Source: Muribaculaceae bacterium
GTDB lineage: Bacteria; Pseudomonadota; Alphaproteobacteria; Rs-D84
Length of the DNA: 7,832 nucleotides
Assembly (NCBI GenBank): GCA_023665245.1
Contig: JAMPEH010000097.1
Span: forward strand, 1-7,832
Direction: 5' to 3'
This document shows, piece by piece, positions 1-5,886 of the stretch. The notes beneath the pieces are model-generated. The model saw nothing but the letters and a program-made list of their open reading frames with translations. It had not been told where the DNA came from and searched no databases. Numbering within the stretch: the first letter of the stretch is position 1; every line of letters starts with the position of its first letter. Made by a program: the position numbers and the translations under genes.

Positions 1-900
1 TTGCTCGACTACTTCCGCACGTATATCGAACACTTCGAGAAGCGTGTAGGTGTCAATCGTTCGGCACAATCTGCGAGGACGTATTGCAATACATACGATC
101 ATCTCGCTCGCTTTCTGTCGGAACGTCTGCGGCTTTCGGATATTCCCTTCACGGCGTTGGACAGGTCATTCATCGACAAGTTCGACCTATACTTGCGTAC
201 CGAATGCCGTTTGGCTCCGCGTAGCGTACTCCTGAATATGTCGCGGCTGCATACGGTCATCAATAAGGCTCTTGCCGCAGGAATCATCACTGCCGACCCG
301 TTCGCCGGTTATGAGCCGCCGCGCCCCGAACGCAACCAACGCTATTTGACGCGAGAGGAATTGAAACGACTGATGACTACGCCACTCCCTGCATCGCGGC
401 TCTATCTTGTCCGAGACTTGTTTCTGTTCTCCTGTTATACGGGCATCAGCTACGGCGATATGTGTCGGCTGACTGTCGAAAATCTCGAAACAGCCGAGGA
501 CGGAACAATATGGATCAAGGCAGTGCGGGAGAAGACTGGCGTGGAGTTCGAGATACCCTTGCTCGACTTACCGCTGCATATCATCGACAAATACCGCGAT
601 ACAATGCCCGATGGGAAACTACTTCCCATGTATGGGAATTCGGAGCTGAACAAAGGTCTGAAAAGCCTTGCTGTGGTCTGCGGCATCGACCGGAAGTTGA
701 CCTTCCACATGGCTCGCCACACTTATGCCACGGAGATCGCTCTCTCGCATGGCGTACCGATGGAGACGGTCAGCAGGATGTTGGGCCACAGCCGTGTCGA
801 TACGACGCAGATATACGCCCAAGTAACCGACAACAAGATCGACAGCGATACGCAGTCGCTCAATGAGAAGATTTCACAACGCTTTACAATCGCAATCTAA
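1..900 (+). CDS. Tyrosine recombinase/integrase, 5'-partial (cut by window edge)
   Basis: A site-specific tyrosine recombinase expected to cut and rejoin DNA at element attachment sites. The visible 299 residues hold a SAM-like core-binding domain (about 1-100) and the catalytic domain (about 115-290). Seen catalytic residues: Lys178 in the beta hairpin, His236 and Arg239 (HMAR), His263 (LGH) and the nucleophile Tyr272 (QIYAQV). The first catalytic Arg is replaced by Ser150 in TGISYGD. The first visible residues (LDYFRTYIEHF) align with about residue 118 of the next recombinase, so roughly 115 N-terminal residues with the arm-binding domain should lie before the window. The TTG at position 1 is therefore an internal Leu codon, not a start. 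The stop overlaps the next start as TAATG, implying co-transcription and coupled translation. Family assignment is firm; the recombination target is unknown. Confidence 0.93.
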   Translation: MLDYFRTYIEHFEKRVGVNRSAQSARTYCNTYDHLARFLSERLRLSDIPFTALDRSFIDKFDLYLRTECRLAPRSVLLNMSRLHTVINKALAAGIITADPFAGYEPPRPERNQRYLTREELKRLMTTPLPASRLYLVRDLFLFSCYTGISYGDMCRLTVENLETAEDGTIWIKAVREKTGVEFEIPLLDLPLHIIDKYRDTMPDGKLLPMYGNSELNKGLKSLAVVCGIDRKLTFHMARHTYATEIALSHGVPMETVSRMLGHSRVDTTQIYAQVTDNKIDSDTQSLNEKISQRFTIAI

Positions 901-2168
901 TGGAAAAGAATAAAGATATCAAACGTCGCAGCACGTTCGCCGTGCTGTTCTATATCAATCGCACGAAAGTCCGCAAGGACGGATTGTGTCAGCTCTTATG
1001 CAAAATAAGTATCGACGCCGAGGCGGCACAAATCGGGACAAAGGTTGCGGTCGATCCCGCTATCTGGAATCCGACGACGGGACGTGCTGACGGCCGCAGC
1101 CGCAATGCCAATGAGGTGAACCGTGCAATCGACACCTTGACGGAGGAGATTAAGGCGCATTACAAACGCATCAACCTGTCGCTCGGCTTCGTTACAGCCG
1201 AATTAGTGAAGAATGCCCTGAAAGGCATCGGGCAAAAGCCGCTGACGCTGCTGGCTCTGTTTCGTGAGCACAACGAAGAATTTAAGAAACGCATCGGCAC
1301 CGACCGCACGAAAGAAACCTACAAATGTTATGTACACTCTTACAACCACCTGCGGGAGTTCGTGCAGGAGAAATGCGGGCAGGAAGATATTACGCTCCGA
1401 AGCCTCGACCAAGAGTTCTACGATGCGTTCGATTTGTTCTTACGGACAGACCGGCACTTACAACAGAAGTCGGTACACGAACATTTGTATCGGTTGAAGA
1501 AGATGACCGTGCGAGCCGTCAATCAAGGAACGCTGCGCCGCGATCCCTACTGCAATTTGCACCCGGAACTGCCCAAGCGTAAAAGTCGCCATCTGAAACT
1601 CGACGACCTGAAACGCCTGCTTGCCGAACAAATCGCCGAACCTGCACTGCAACGGGTACGGGATTGGTTTATCTTCTCGACCTTCACGGGACTGGCCTAT
1701 GCAGACTTGAAACGACTGTCTGTGAAACACCTCTCGCAAGACGACGAGGGCGTTTGGTGGATACATATCCGACGCCAAAAGACCGATACCGAATCCGTCA
1801 TACGACTGTTGGACATACCGATGCGGATTATCGAGAAATACCGGCACGAGCGAAAGAACGACAAGATTTTCAATCTATATAGTCGCGCACGCCTTATCCA
1901 ACTGACCAAGAAGTTGGGGCAGGCTTACGGCATCGACCTGACCTTTCATATGGCGCGGCATAATTTCGGAACGCACATCACGCTTTCATTGGGCGTGCCG
2001 CTCGAAACCGTCAGTCGCATGATGGGACACAAACGACTTATAACCACTCAAATCTATGCTCACGTTACAGACAAGAAAGTAGATGAGGATACGAAGCAAT
2101 TACGGCAACTGTCCGCGAGCCGCAAACTTGAACTCTATGAAGAACCGATAAAGAATAAACGCATATGA
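900..2168 (+). CDS. Tyrosine recombinase/integrase, full length, second of a tandem pair
   Basis: A complete 422-residue integrase, the usual length for Bacteroidetes phage/conjugative-element recombinases. Domains in order: N-terminal arm-type DNA-binding domain (about 10-110), SAM-like core-binding domain (about 115-215), catalytic domain (about 230-405), then a basic tail. Catalytic residues seen: Lys294, His350 and Arg353 (HMAR), His377 (MGH) and nucleophile Tyr386 (QIYAHV). The position of the first catalytic Arg is Ala266 (TGLAYADL), a substitution also reported in the CTnDOT integrase lineage, so the enzyme need not be dead. The ATG at 900 shares its A with the previous stop codon, and the stop overlaps the downstream ATG by four bases (ATGA). 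The two recombinases are clearly homologous but diverged, so they probably act together or on different sites rather than being a recent duplicate. Which DNA is moved is unknown. Confidence 0.95.
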   Translation: MEKNKDIKRRSTFAVLFYINRTKVRKDGLCQLLCKISIDAEAAQIGTKVAVDPAIWNPTTGRADGRSRNANEVNRAIDTLTEEIKAHYKRINLSLGFVTAELVKNALKGIGQKPLTLLALFREHNEEFKKRIGTDRTKETYKCYVHSYNHLREFVQEKCGQEDITLRSLDQEFYDAFDLFLRTDRHLQQKSVHEHLYRLKKMTVRAVNQGTLRRDPYCNLHPELPKRKSRHLKLDDLKRLLAEQIAEPALQRVRDWFIFSTFTGLAYADLKRLSVKHLSQDDEGVWWIHIRRQKTDTESVIRLLDIPMRIIEKYRHERKNDKIFNLYSRARLIQLTKKLGQAYGIDLTFHMARHNFGTHITLSLGVPLETVSRMMGHKRLITTQIYAHVTDKKVDEDTKQLRQLSASRKLELYEEPIKNKRI

Positions 2169-2524
2169 AAACTCAACCCATAACTATCGAAAACGGACGA
2201 GTAACAATCCGCCCCAACGCAAACGGCGTTTGGCTGACGCAGACCCAAATTGCCGATCTGTTCGGCGTATTCACCTCCGCTGTGAATGCGAATATCCGCT
2301 CGATCCTCAAAAGCGGCGTTCTGGATGAAGACCATGTTTTCCGTCGCACACGCTGTCGCAACGGAAACCTTGTCGAACGCTACGACCTCGAAATGATTAC
2401 GGCGTTGGCATTCCGTCTCAAATCCAAAAAAGCCGAGATATTCCGCAAATGGATTGTCGAACGAGCAACAACGCCCGAAATCGTCTGGAAGATACCGACA
2501 ACCGACGGTGCAATACCGAACTAA
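2165..2524 (+). CDS. Short RhuM-family-like DNA-binding protein
   Basis: A 119-residue protein resembling the N-terminal part of the RhuM ('virulence protein RhuM') family. Seen: a short beta lead-in (ITIENGRVTI, 7-16), the family-typical VWLTQTQIADLFG (22-34) beginning a helix-turn-helix, NIRSILKSGVLDE (43-55), then YDLEMITALAFRLKSKKAEIFRKW (73-96), where RhuM proteins usually carry YNLD..I..GYR..S..A..FR.W. Known RhuM proteins are around 300 residues or more; this one lacks the C-terminal region but has a natural-looking end. Its ATG overlaps the stop of the upstream recombinase by four bases, so it belongs to the recombinase operon. A role as a DNA-binding accessory factor or regulator of recombination is inferred from the HTH and the operon position; no function is established. 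A terminator follows 16 bases after the stop. Confidence 0.8.
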   Translation: MKTQPITIENGRVTIRPNANGVWLTQTQIADLFGVFTSAVNANIRSILKSGVLDEDHVFRRTRCRNGNLVERYDLEMITALAFRLKSKKAEIFRKWIVERATTPEIVWKIPTTDGAIPN

Positions 2525-2540
2525 CCTCTCGATAAGATAA

Positions 2541-2579
2541 AAGACGGCCGTCAAGGGCCGTCTTAAATTATTTGTTTTT
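2541..2579 (+). terminator. Rho-independent terminator of the recombinase operon
   Basis: A perfect 9-bp stem, AAGACGGCC (2541-2549) and GGCCGTCTT (2556-2564), with a 6-base loop, followed by a T-rich tract ending in TTTGTTTTT (2571-2579). It lies 16 bases after the RhuM-like stop codon and marks the edge between GC-rich backbone and AT-rich island. Confidence 0.85.
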
Positions 2580-2778
2580 CAAAAACAATATGGGTCAAGG
2601 ATACAATATAAAATTGATTTTGTGATTCTTTTTCAAGTTATACCAAAATCCAGTTTCTCTATTGATGGACTGTTCTATGATGGAGAGTTATATCAATTAA
2701 TATCGGTGCTATGGATCGTAAAGAACTTTTGGCTGTCGTATTATTAGGCTATTTTTGAATATAAATCCCAACTTTTTA
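2580..2778. other. Intergenic AT-rich DNA, possible decayed coding remnant
   Basis: No intact gene is visible between the terminator and the glycosyltransferase promoter. A plus-strand reading frame without a good start runs to a TAG at 2745-2747 and contains the peptide IDGLFYDGELY (about 2661-2693). This resembles, from memory, a segment found in longer RhuM/ORF6N-type proteins of Bacteroidetes (…GLFYDGQ.YDAY…). If real, it would be a leftover of a longer protein; the match is short and could be chance. Another short frame (ATG 2711 to TGA 2756-2758, 15 codons) has no supporting feature. Confidence 0.25.
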
Positions 2779-2810
2779 TTTGCAAAAAAATGTATTCTTG
2801 ACTATCTTTG
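2779..2810 (+). promoter_or_regulatory. Bacteroidetes-type promoter of the glycosyltransferase gene
   Basis: The -33 box TTTG (2779-2782) and the -7 box TATCTTTG (2803-2810) are separated by exactly 20 bases, matching the sigma-ABfr consensus TTTG / TAnnTTTG. Transcription would begin near 2817, giving a leader of about 29 bases before the ATG at 2846, with no Shine-Dalgarno sequence, as is normal in this phylum. Confidence 0.85.
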
Positions 2811-2845
2811 AGAAAATAAAGTTCAACAACCGATAACTTAAGATT

Positions 2846-3670
2846 ATGAGTATAGATGTCGTGATTCCAACAGGCAAGAATGTGTCTGACACGCATGATT
2901 CTATATGCTATACATTAAGATCCATTCTATCACAGGATATTCAACCTGACAATATCTTTGTTGTGGAGAATATAAACAACACGGGTGTTTCAGATGTTGT
3001 AAAATCTAAATTTGGAGATCTTGTCCAAGTCATTGACGGAACTAAAAAAACACCCAATATATCCTATGCTCGAAATATAGGTGCTAGTTATTGTCAAGGA
3101 GATATAATTATTTTTATGGATGATGATGTTATACTTGGACAAAACGATTATTTTGCTCGAATTATTAAAATCATGAACGATAATGATTTTTGTTGCGGAG
3201 CACGAAGATATTGGACAACAACGAAATGGCATAAGCAACTTTCATTGGATTATCCAATGAATCACAATTTACAAATTCTTAAAGCAACTTCATTTTTACC
3301 TCAATCTATTGAACGCACTACTGGTAATAGAAATTGTAGCGGATATTCATATATAGGAAATCTAGGCGCTATAAAAAGAGAGGTTTTTAAATCTGTAGAA
3401 GGCTTTGATGAAGAATATGAGGGATGGCTGTATCAAGATACAGATCTAATGATGAGACTTTGTTACCATAAATTTAAATATATGGTATTAGCATATACCG
3501 ATATGTTTTGCTTTCATTTAAGCCATCCGGCAGATAAACAGACGTATAGAAAAATAAATAAAAAGAAATACGAAGACAAGCAGAAAAAGCTACATATAAA
3601 ATTTAATAACAAGAACTTCTTTGGACAATTTGAAGACAATGACTTTGCTGTAATCACTCCGAGGAAATAG
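2846..3670 (+). CDS. Family 2 (GT-A fold) glycosyltransferase
   Basis: A 274-residue cytoplasmic glycosyltransferase without membrane segments, predicted to transfer a sugar from a nucleotide-sugar donor. Seen: N-terminal IDVVIPT strand (3-9); SYARNIGASYCQGDIIIFMDDDV (73-95), with Asp92-94 as the DxD-type metal/nucleotide-sugar site; GNLGAIKREVFKSVEGFDEEYEGW (171-194), the usual acceptor-side segment; QDTDLMMRL (197-205), holding the likely catalytic-base acidic motif; and FHLSHP (223-228), a His motif common in this superfamily as the third metal ligand. The C-terminal tail (about 230-274) is Lys/Asn-rich. Its ATG follows a strong promoter by about 35 bases, so it is transcribed alone. The 3' end overlaps the convergent TIR-like gene by 17 bases. 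It stands apart from any polysaccharide cluster, which is odd for this family. Donor and acceptor cannot be inferred: capsule, O-antigen, lipid or protein are all possible. Confidence 0.9.
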   Translation: MSIDVVIPTGKNVSDTHDSICYTLRSILSQDIQPDNIFVVENINNTGVSDVVKSKFGDLVQVIDGTKKTPNISYARNIGASYCQGDIIIFMDDDVILGQNDYFARIIKIMNDNDFCCGARRYWTTTKWHKQLSLDYPMNHNLQILKATSFLPQSIERTTGNRNCSGYSYIGNLGAIKREVFKSVEGFDEEYEGWLYQDTDLMMRLCYHKFKYMVLAYTDMFCFHLSHPADKQTYRKINKKKYEDKQKKLHIKFNNKNFFGQFEDNDFAVITPRK

Positions 3671-4976
3671 CAACCAATTGTCTCAAAGATTTCTCATCGA
3701 GTTTACTTAAGGCTCTTTCAGCAACAGTCATTAACGATGCAGAAACAGCTTTAGTTCCCCACTTGTCCCGATTATTTTTCATCCACTCTACGATCAAAGG
3801 AGCGGCTGTTGTGACTTCCATGCGAGCGAAAGCATTTATACAACTTCGTATTATATGAGGATCTGATTCATTATTTTGCACGAACTGTAATAATACGTTG
3901 ACAGACTCATATATTGGTTTTTGCCCACATATATCTATTGCGCTTTCTCGAGCGGAATTACTAGAACCTGTTAGCATTTTCACTATAGCAGAATCAACAT
4001 CTTTATCTTGGACCGATAACATAAAGTCTTCTATTTTTGTTCTAACTTTATCAATACGCCCCATTCGAGCATTTCCAAGATATTTGACAATCCATTCTAT
4101 TGCACAATCTTTGTCTTTGTGCTTTTTCTCAATAATCTTAAAACATATATTAGCAACCATATTCCAATGATATGGGTTTCCCATATTGATACTTTCTCTT
4201 TTCCAATCTTGTAGAAAGATGTTTTTTATTGTATCAATATATTGTGATAGTACAAAATCGGCGGTAAAGGTCAAATACTTTAGTAGCCAAGAAATCCTTG
4301 TAAATATGCCATCTTTGTAATCACCTATCGTTGAAAGGTATTGGTTAATAGATATTATACTATCTCGATTGCAATTATCAATATGAATATTCTCTGATAG
4401 TATACTGCACATAGTATTAAAGTTTGTTGTGCTGATTGTTTTTGCAATTAAAATAAACTGGTTTATTATATTCTTATCAAAGGTATAACTTTTAAGTAGT
4501 TGATAAATAAAATCGTCACGATCAATACACTTTCTACTATTTTCAATACGTTCTTTCAATGCAGCTTTCAATGCAGCTTTATTGTCATAACTATATTTAA
4601 GGATAGACCAATGTCGAATATCAAAAGGTGACTTTGATACATCTTCGTCTCTGGTAATAATTAGTGTTGAATTTCTGGAACGAAGTGTATGAGCAATACC
4701 TAACTCATAAAAAACATTGGGATTATTCCCGGTGATATCAACAATTACAATTTCAGATTTTGCTATGCCTTCAAGAATATTAGCCATGATGAAATCTTGT
4801 TTGGAAATATCATCTGCTCGCTGCGCTTTAATTCCAAGATTACTACAGACGTCTGTTATTAAACCTAATGTTAAATCAAATTCAGACTTTATAGGCATGA
4901 TAATAAATGCAGTGCCAACATTAATGTCCTTACTTGATGAAATATAATCCTTAGGATTATTCAACTTTAATATCAA
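3654..4976 (-). CDS. TIR-like/nucleoside 2-deoxyribosyltransferase-like domain protein with HEAT-like C-terminus
   Basis: A 440-residue protein that I recognise at fold level only. Residues about 20-147 form a Rossmann-like domain of the TIR-like/nucleoside 2-deoxyribosyltransferase type: GTAFIIMPI (21-29), RADD (53-56), IVIVDITG (76-83), NPNVFYELGIAH (85-96), PFDIRHW (117-123). Glu91 in the ELG motif sits where the catalytic Glu of deoxyribosyltransferases is found. Residues about 150-310 are helical and of unknown fold. About 325-430 show repeated helical pairs with HEAT-like character (VDSAIVKMLTGSSNSARESA, then VNVLLQFVQNNESDPHIIRS, then TAAPLIVEWMK). No signal peptide or membrane segment is seen, so it is cytoplasmic. 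No in-frame ATG precedes the conserved domain; TTG at 4976-4974 is the best start and the frame is closed by TAA at 4997-4995. An NAD- or nucleotide-cleaving effector controlled by the C-terminus, in antiphage defence, is a plausible inference, not shown. Confidence 0.72.
   Translation of the reverse strand: MILKLNNPKDYISSSKDINVGTAFIIMPIKSEFDLTLGLITDVCSNLGIKAQRADDISKQDFIMANILEGIAKSEIVIVDITGNNPNVFYELGIAHTLRSRNSTLIITRDEDVSKSPFDIRHWSILKYSYDNKAALKAALKERIENSRKCIDRDDFIYQLLKSYTFDKNIINQFILIAKTISTTNFNTMCSILSENIHIDNCNRDSIISINQYLSTIGDYKDGIFTRISWLLKYLTFTADFVLSQYIDTIKNIFLQDWKRESINMGNPYHWNMVANICFKIIEKKHKDKDCAIEWIVKYLGNARMGRIDKVRTKIEDFMLSVQDKDVDSAIVKMLTGSSNSARESAIDICGQKPIYESVNVLLQFVQNNESDPHIIRSCINAFARMEVTTAAPLIVEWMKNNRDKWGTKAVSASLMTVAERALSKLDEKSLRQLVAISSE
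4944..4960. repeat. 17-bp palindrome inside the 5' coding region
   Basis: ATAATCCT (4944-4951) and AGGATTAT (4953-4960) form a perfect 8-bp inverted repeat around one central base. It lies 14-33 bases inside the TIR-like gene, where it could be an operator or an mRNA hairpin affecting early translation. It may also be chance in AT-rich DNA. Confidence 0.4.
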
Positions 4977-4978
4977 CT

Positions 4979-4993
4979 CTCTGTTTATCAGAG
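4979..4993 (-). repeat. Small hairpin next to the TTG start
   Basis: CTCTG (4979-4983) and CAGAG (4989-4993) make a 5-bp stem with a 5-base loop, immediately upstream of the proposed TTG start at 4976. In the mRNA it could partly occlude or position the start codon. It also spans the stop codon (4990-4988) of a 16-codon leader frame that begins at ATG 5038. Confidence 0.3.
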
Positions 4994-5070
4994 GTTAATT
5001 TTGGCGAGGTGGCCTATTCCTAACATATAGCCGTACATGAGCCGGTTATTATTAGAATTTGTTGTCAGTG

Positions 5071-5078
5071 CAAAGATA
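5071..5078 (-). promoter_or_regulatory. -7 box of the TIR-like/HEAT gene promoter
   Basis: On the minus strand positions 5078-5071 read TATCTTTG, a full match to the Bacteroidetes -7 consensus and identical to the -7 box of the convergent glycosyltransferase gene. The -33 region is poor: no TTTG occurs 19-21 bases upstream; the nearest is CTTT/TTTA around 5100-5096. Transcription would start near 5064, leaving a leader of about 88 bases. A weak -33 box suggests low basal expression or activator dependence. Confidence 0.6.
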
Positions 5079-5128
5079 TATAGAGTTTTTGGATATAAAG
5101 CGTTAGTTATCAGTTTTTTGTCGATGGA

Positions 5129-5150
5129 TTCACTTTCCGACAAAAGTGAA
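5129..5150. repeat. Inverted repeat upstream of the TIR-like gene promoter
   Basis: TTCACTTT (5129-5136) and AAAGTGAA (5143-5150) form a perfect 8-bp inverted repeat with a 6-base spacer. It lies about 50-70 bases upstream of the -7 box at 5071-5078. No coding sequence is credible here, so a regulator-binding site is possible. No poly-T tract follows on either strand, which argues against a terminator. Confidence 0.4.
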
Positions 5151-5189
5151 AGGAGTATCGAGTTCATATATAGGTACATAGCATGAAAC

Positions 5190-5219
5190 AGCCCCCGAAA
5201 AACGTTGTTTTCGAGGGCT
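5190..5219 (-). terminator. Terminator of the RNase H operon
   Basis: A 12-bp stem, 5190-5201 against 5208-5219, with a 6-base loop, lies 20 bases beyond the stop of the 78-residue gene. In minus-strand RNA every position pairs (one U-G wobble at 5214/5195); in plus-strand RNA that pair would be C-A, so the structure favours the minus strand. The following tract (TGTTTC) is only moderately T-rich. Confidence 0.7.
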
Positions 5220-5239
5220 TTCGATGTTTTGTGGACGAA

Positions 5240-5476
5240 TCATTCGGGGAATGATAACCGGGGTGTCGGTCTGTCCGAGTAACGTCGGTCTACCGGTTTG
5301 ACGTGTATTTCAATTCGGTTGTCGTCGAGGATTCGGCGGACGGCTTTCCAGAGGGGAAGTTTTTCTACGCCGGCCAGTTTCATGGCTTCGACGACCATGG
5401 TGTTTTCGACTAACCGGAGGTAGTCTTCTTCCCGAAGTTCGACGTATTTGTGAAGGTCTTTTTTGAGTTTGGCCAT
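5240..5476 (-). CDS. Small conserved-looking protein of unknown function (78 aa)
   Basis: Starts MAKLKKDLHKYVELREEDYL and ends with a proline-rich tail (RPTPRLSFPE). The middle (about 15-52) is a predicted helical segment with alternating charged and hydrophobic residues; the remainder (IEIHVKPVDRRY) looks like a beta strand. No membrane segment, Cys cluster or known catalytic motif is visible. ATG 5476 is preferred: reading further upstream in frame would run antisense-like basic sequence into the RNase H gene. It follows the RNase H stop by 17 bases and is followed by a terminator, so it is the last gene of a three-gene operon. Being small, charged and linked to a nuclease gene, it may be an accessory factor, but I do not recognise it. 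Confidence 0.72.
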   Translation of the reverse strand: MAKLKKDLHKYVELREEDYLRLVENTMVVEAMKLAGVEKLPLWKAVRRILDDNRIEIHVKPVDRRYSDRPTPRLSFPE

Positions 5477-5493
5477 AGTGGTTGATTGGATGG

Positions 5494-5886
5494 TTATTTT
5501 TCTCCGAAGTCGGCGGGAATTTCGCCCCATTGCGGCGTGTCCCAGTGTATGACTTCGATTGTGTCGATTTCGGATGCCATCGCTTTGAGGAATACTTCCG
5601 CTTTCTTGACGGCGGCGTTCTTTTTGCGCGAGGCGGTTCGTTTCTCGTAGAACCACGTCAGGGCTGTCAGGCTGTCGGTGTAGATGATTGCCGGAGTATG
5701 ACGATGTTCGATGATGTATTTGGCGGCTTGGACGATTCCCAGAAACTCTCCGATGTTGATTGTCTGGTTGCCTATGTCATGTGTAAAGAGGAGTTCGCCG
5801 GTGGCCAGGTCAACGGCTCGGTACCGGGTAACTCCTCTTTTCATCGAATGCGCCCCGTCTGTGGCTATTCCTTGTTCCGGACGCAT
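5494..5886 (-). CDS. RNase H-type ribonuclease (RNase HI fold)
   Basis: A 130-residue RNase H-like enzyme expected to cleave the RNA strand of RNA-DNA hybrids in the cytoplasm. The four acidic catalytic residues are all present: Asp10 (ATDGA), Glu47 (NIGEF), Asp71 (YTDS) and Asp126 (PADFG). Other family signs are TGELLF after the second strand and the segment IEVIHWDTPQWGEIPADFG near the C-terminus. The length is close to the minimal RNase HI core, with no hybrid-binding (HBD) or other extra domain. Its ATG overlaps the upstream stop by one base (TAATG), so translation is probably coupled to the 172-residue protein. RNase H genes like this occur in Bacteroidales mobile elements and phages; a role in primer removal or R-loop clearing during element replication is inferred. 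Confidence 0.88.
   Translation of the reverse strand: MRPEQGIATDGAHSMKRGVTRYRAVDLATGELLFTHDIGNQTINIGEFLGIVQAAKYIIEHRHTPAIIYTDSLTALTWFYEKRTASRKKNAAVKKAEVFLKAMASEIDTIEVIHWDTPQWGEIPADFGEK

Larger units (their letters stand above)
2565..5189. other. AT-rich cargo island (apparent horizontal acquisition)
   Basis: Base composition drops sharply after the terminator at 2541-2579 and rises again at the hairpin at 5190-5219. Inside, both genes use AT-ending codons and A/T-rich intergenic DNA; on either side the genes use GC-rich codons. The block holds one glycosyltransferase and one TIR-like/HEAT protein in convergent orientation, each with its own promoter. I saw no transposase, terminal inverted repeats or clear direct repeats at the edges, so the mechanism of insertion is unknown. 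The contrast is seen directly; acquisition from a lower-GC donor is inference. Confidence 0.7.

Noticed and set aside
1..2168. Recombinase-in-trio (RIT) element
   Set aside because: Only two recombinases are visible, the third gene is RhuM-like, and no flanking inverted repeats can be seen. The left side is outside the window, so this is set aside rather than excluded.
2711..2758. Short plus-strand frame MDRKELLAVVLLGYF as a micro-protein
   Set aside because: Fifteen codons with no promoter or terminator of its own; too short to support.
4988..5179. Minus-strand frame of 63 codons upstream of the TIR-like gene
   Set aside because: The predicted promoter at 5071-5078 lies inside it, so only its last 16 codons would be transcribed; the sequence shows no protein-like features beyond that.
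5477..5656. N-terminal extension of the 78-residue gene
   Set aside because: It would overlap the RNase H gene in another frame and encode Arg/Gln-rich sequence without family character; ATG 5476 fits the operon spacing.
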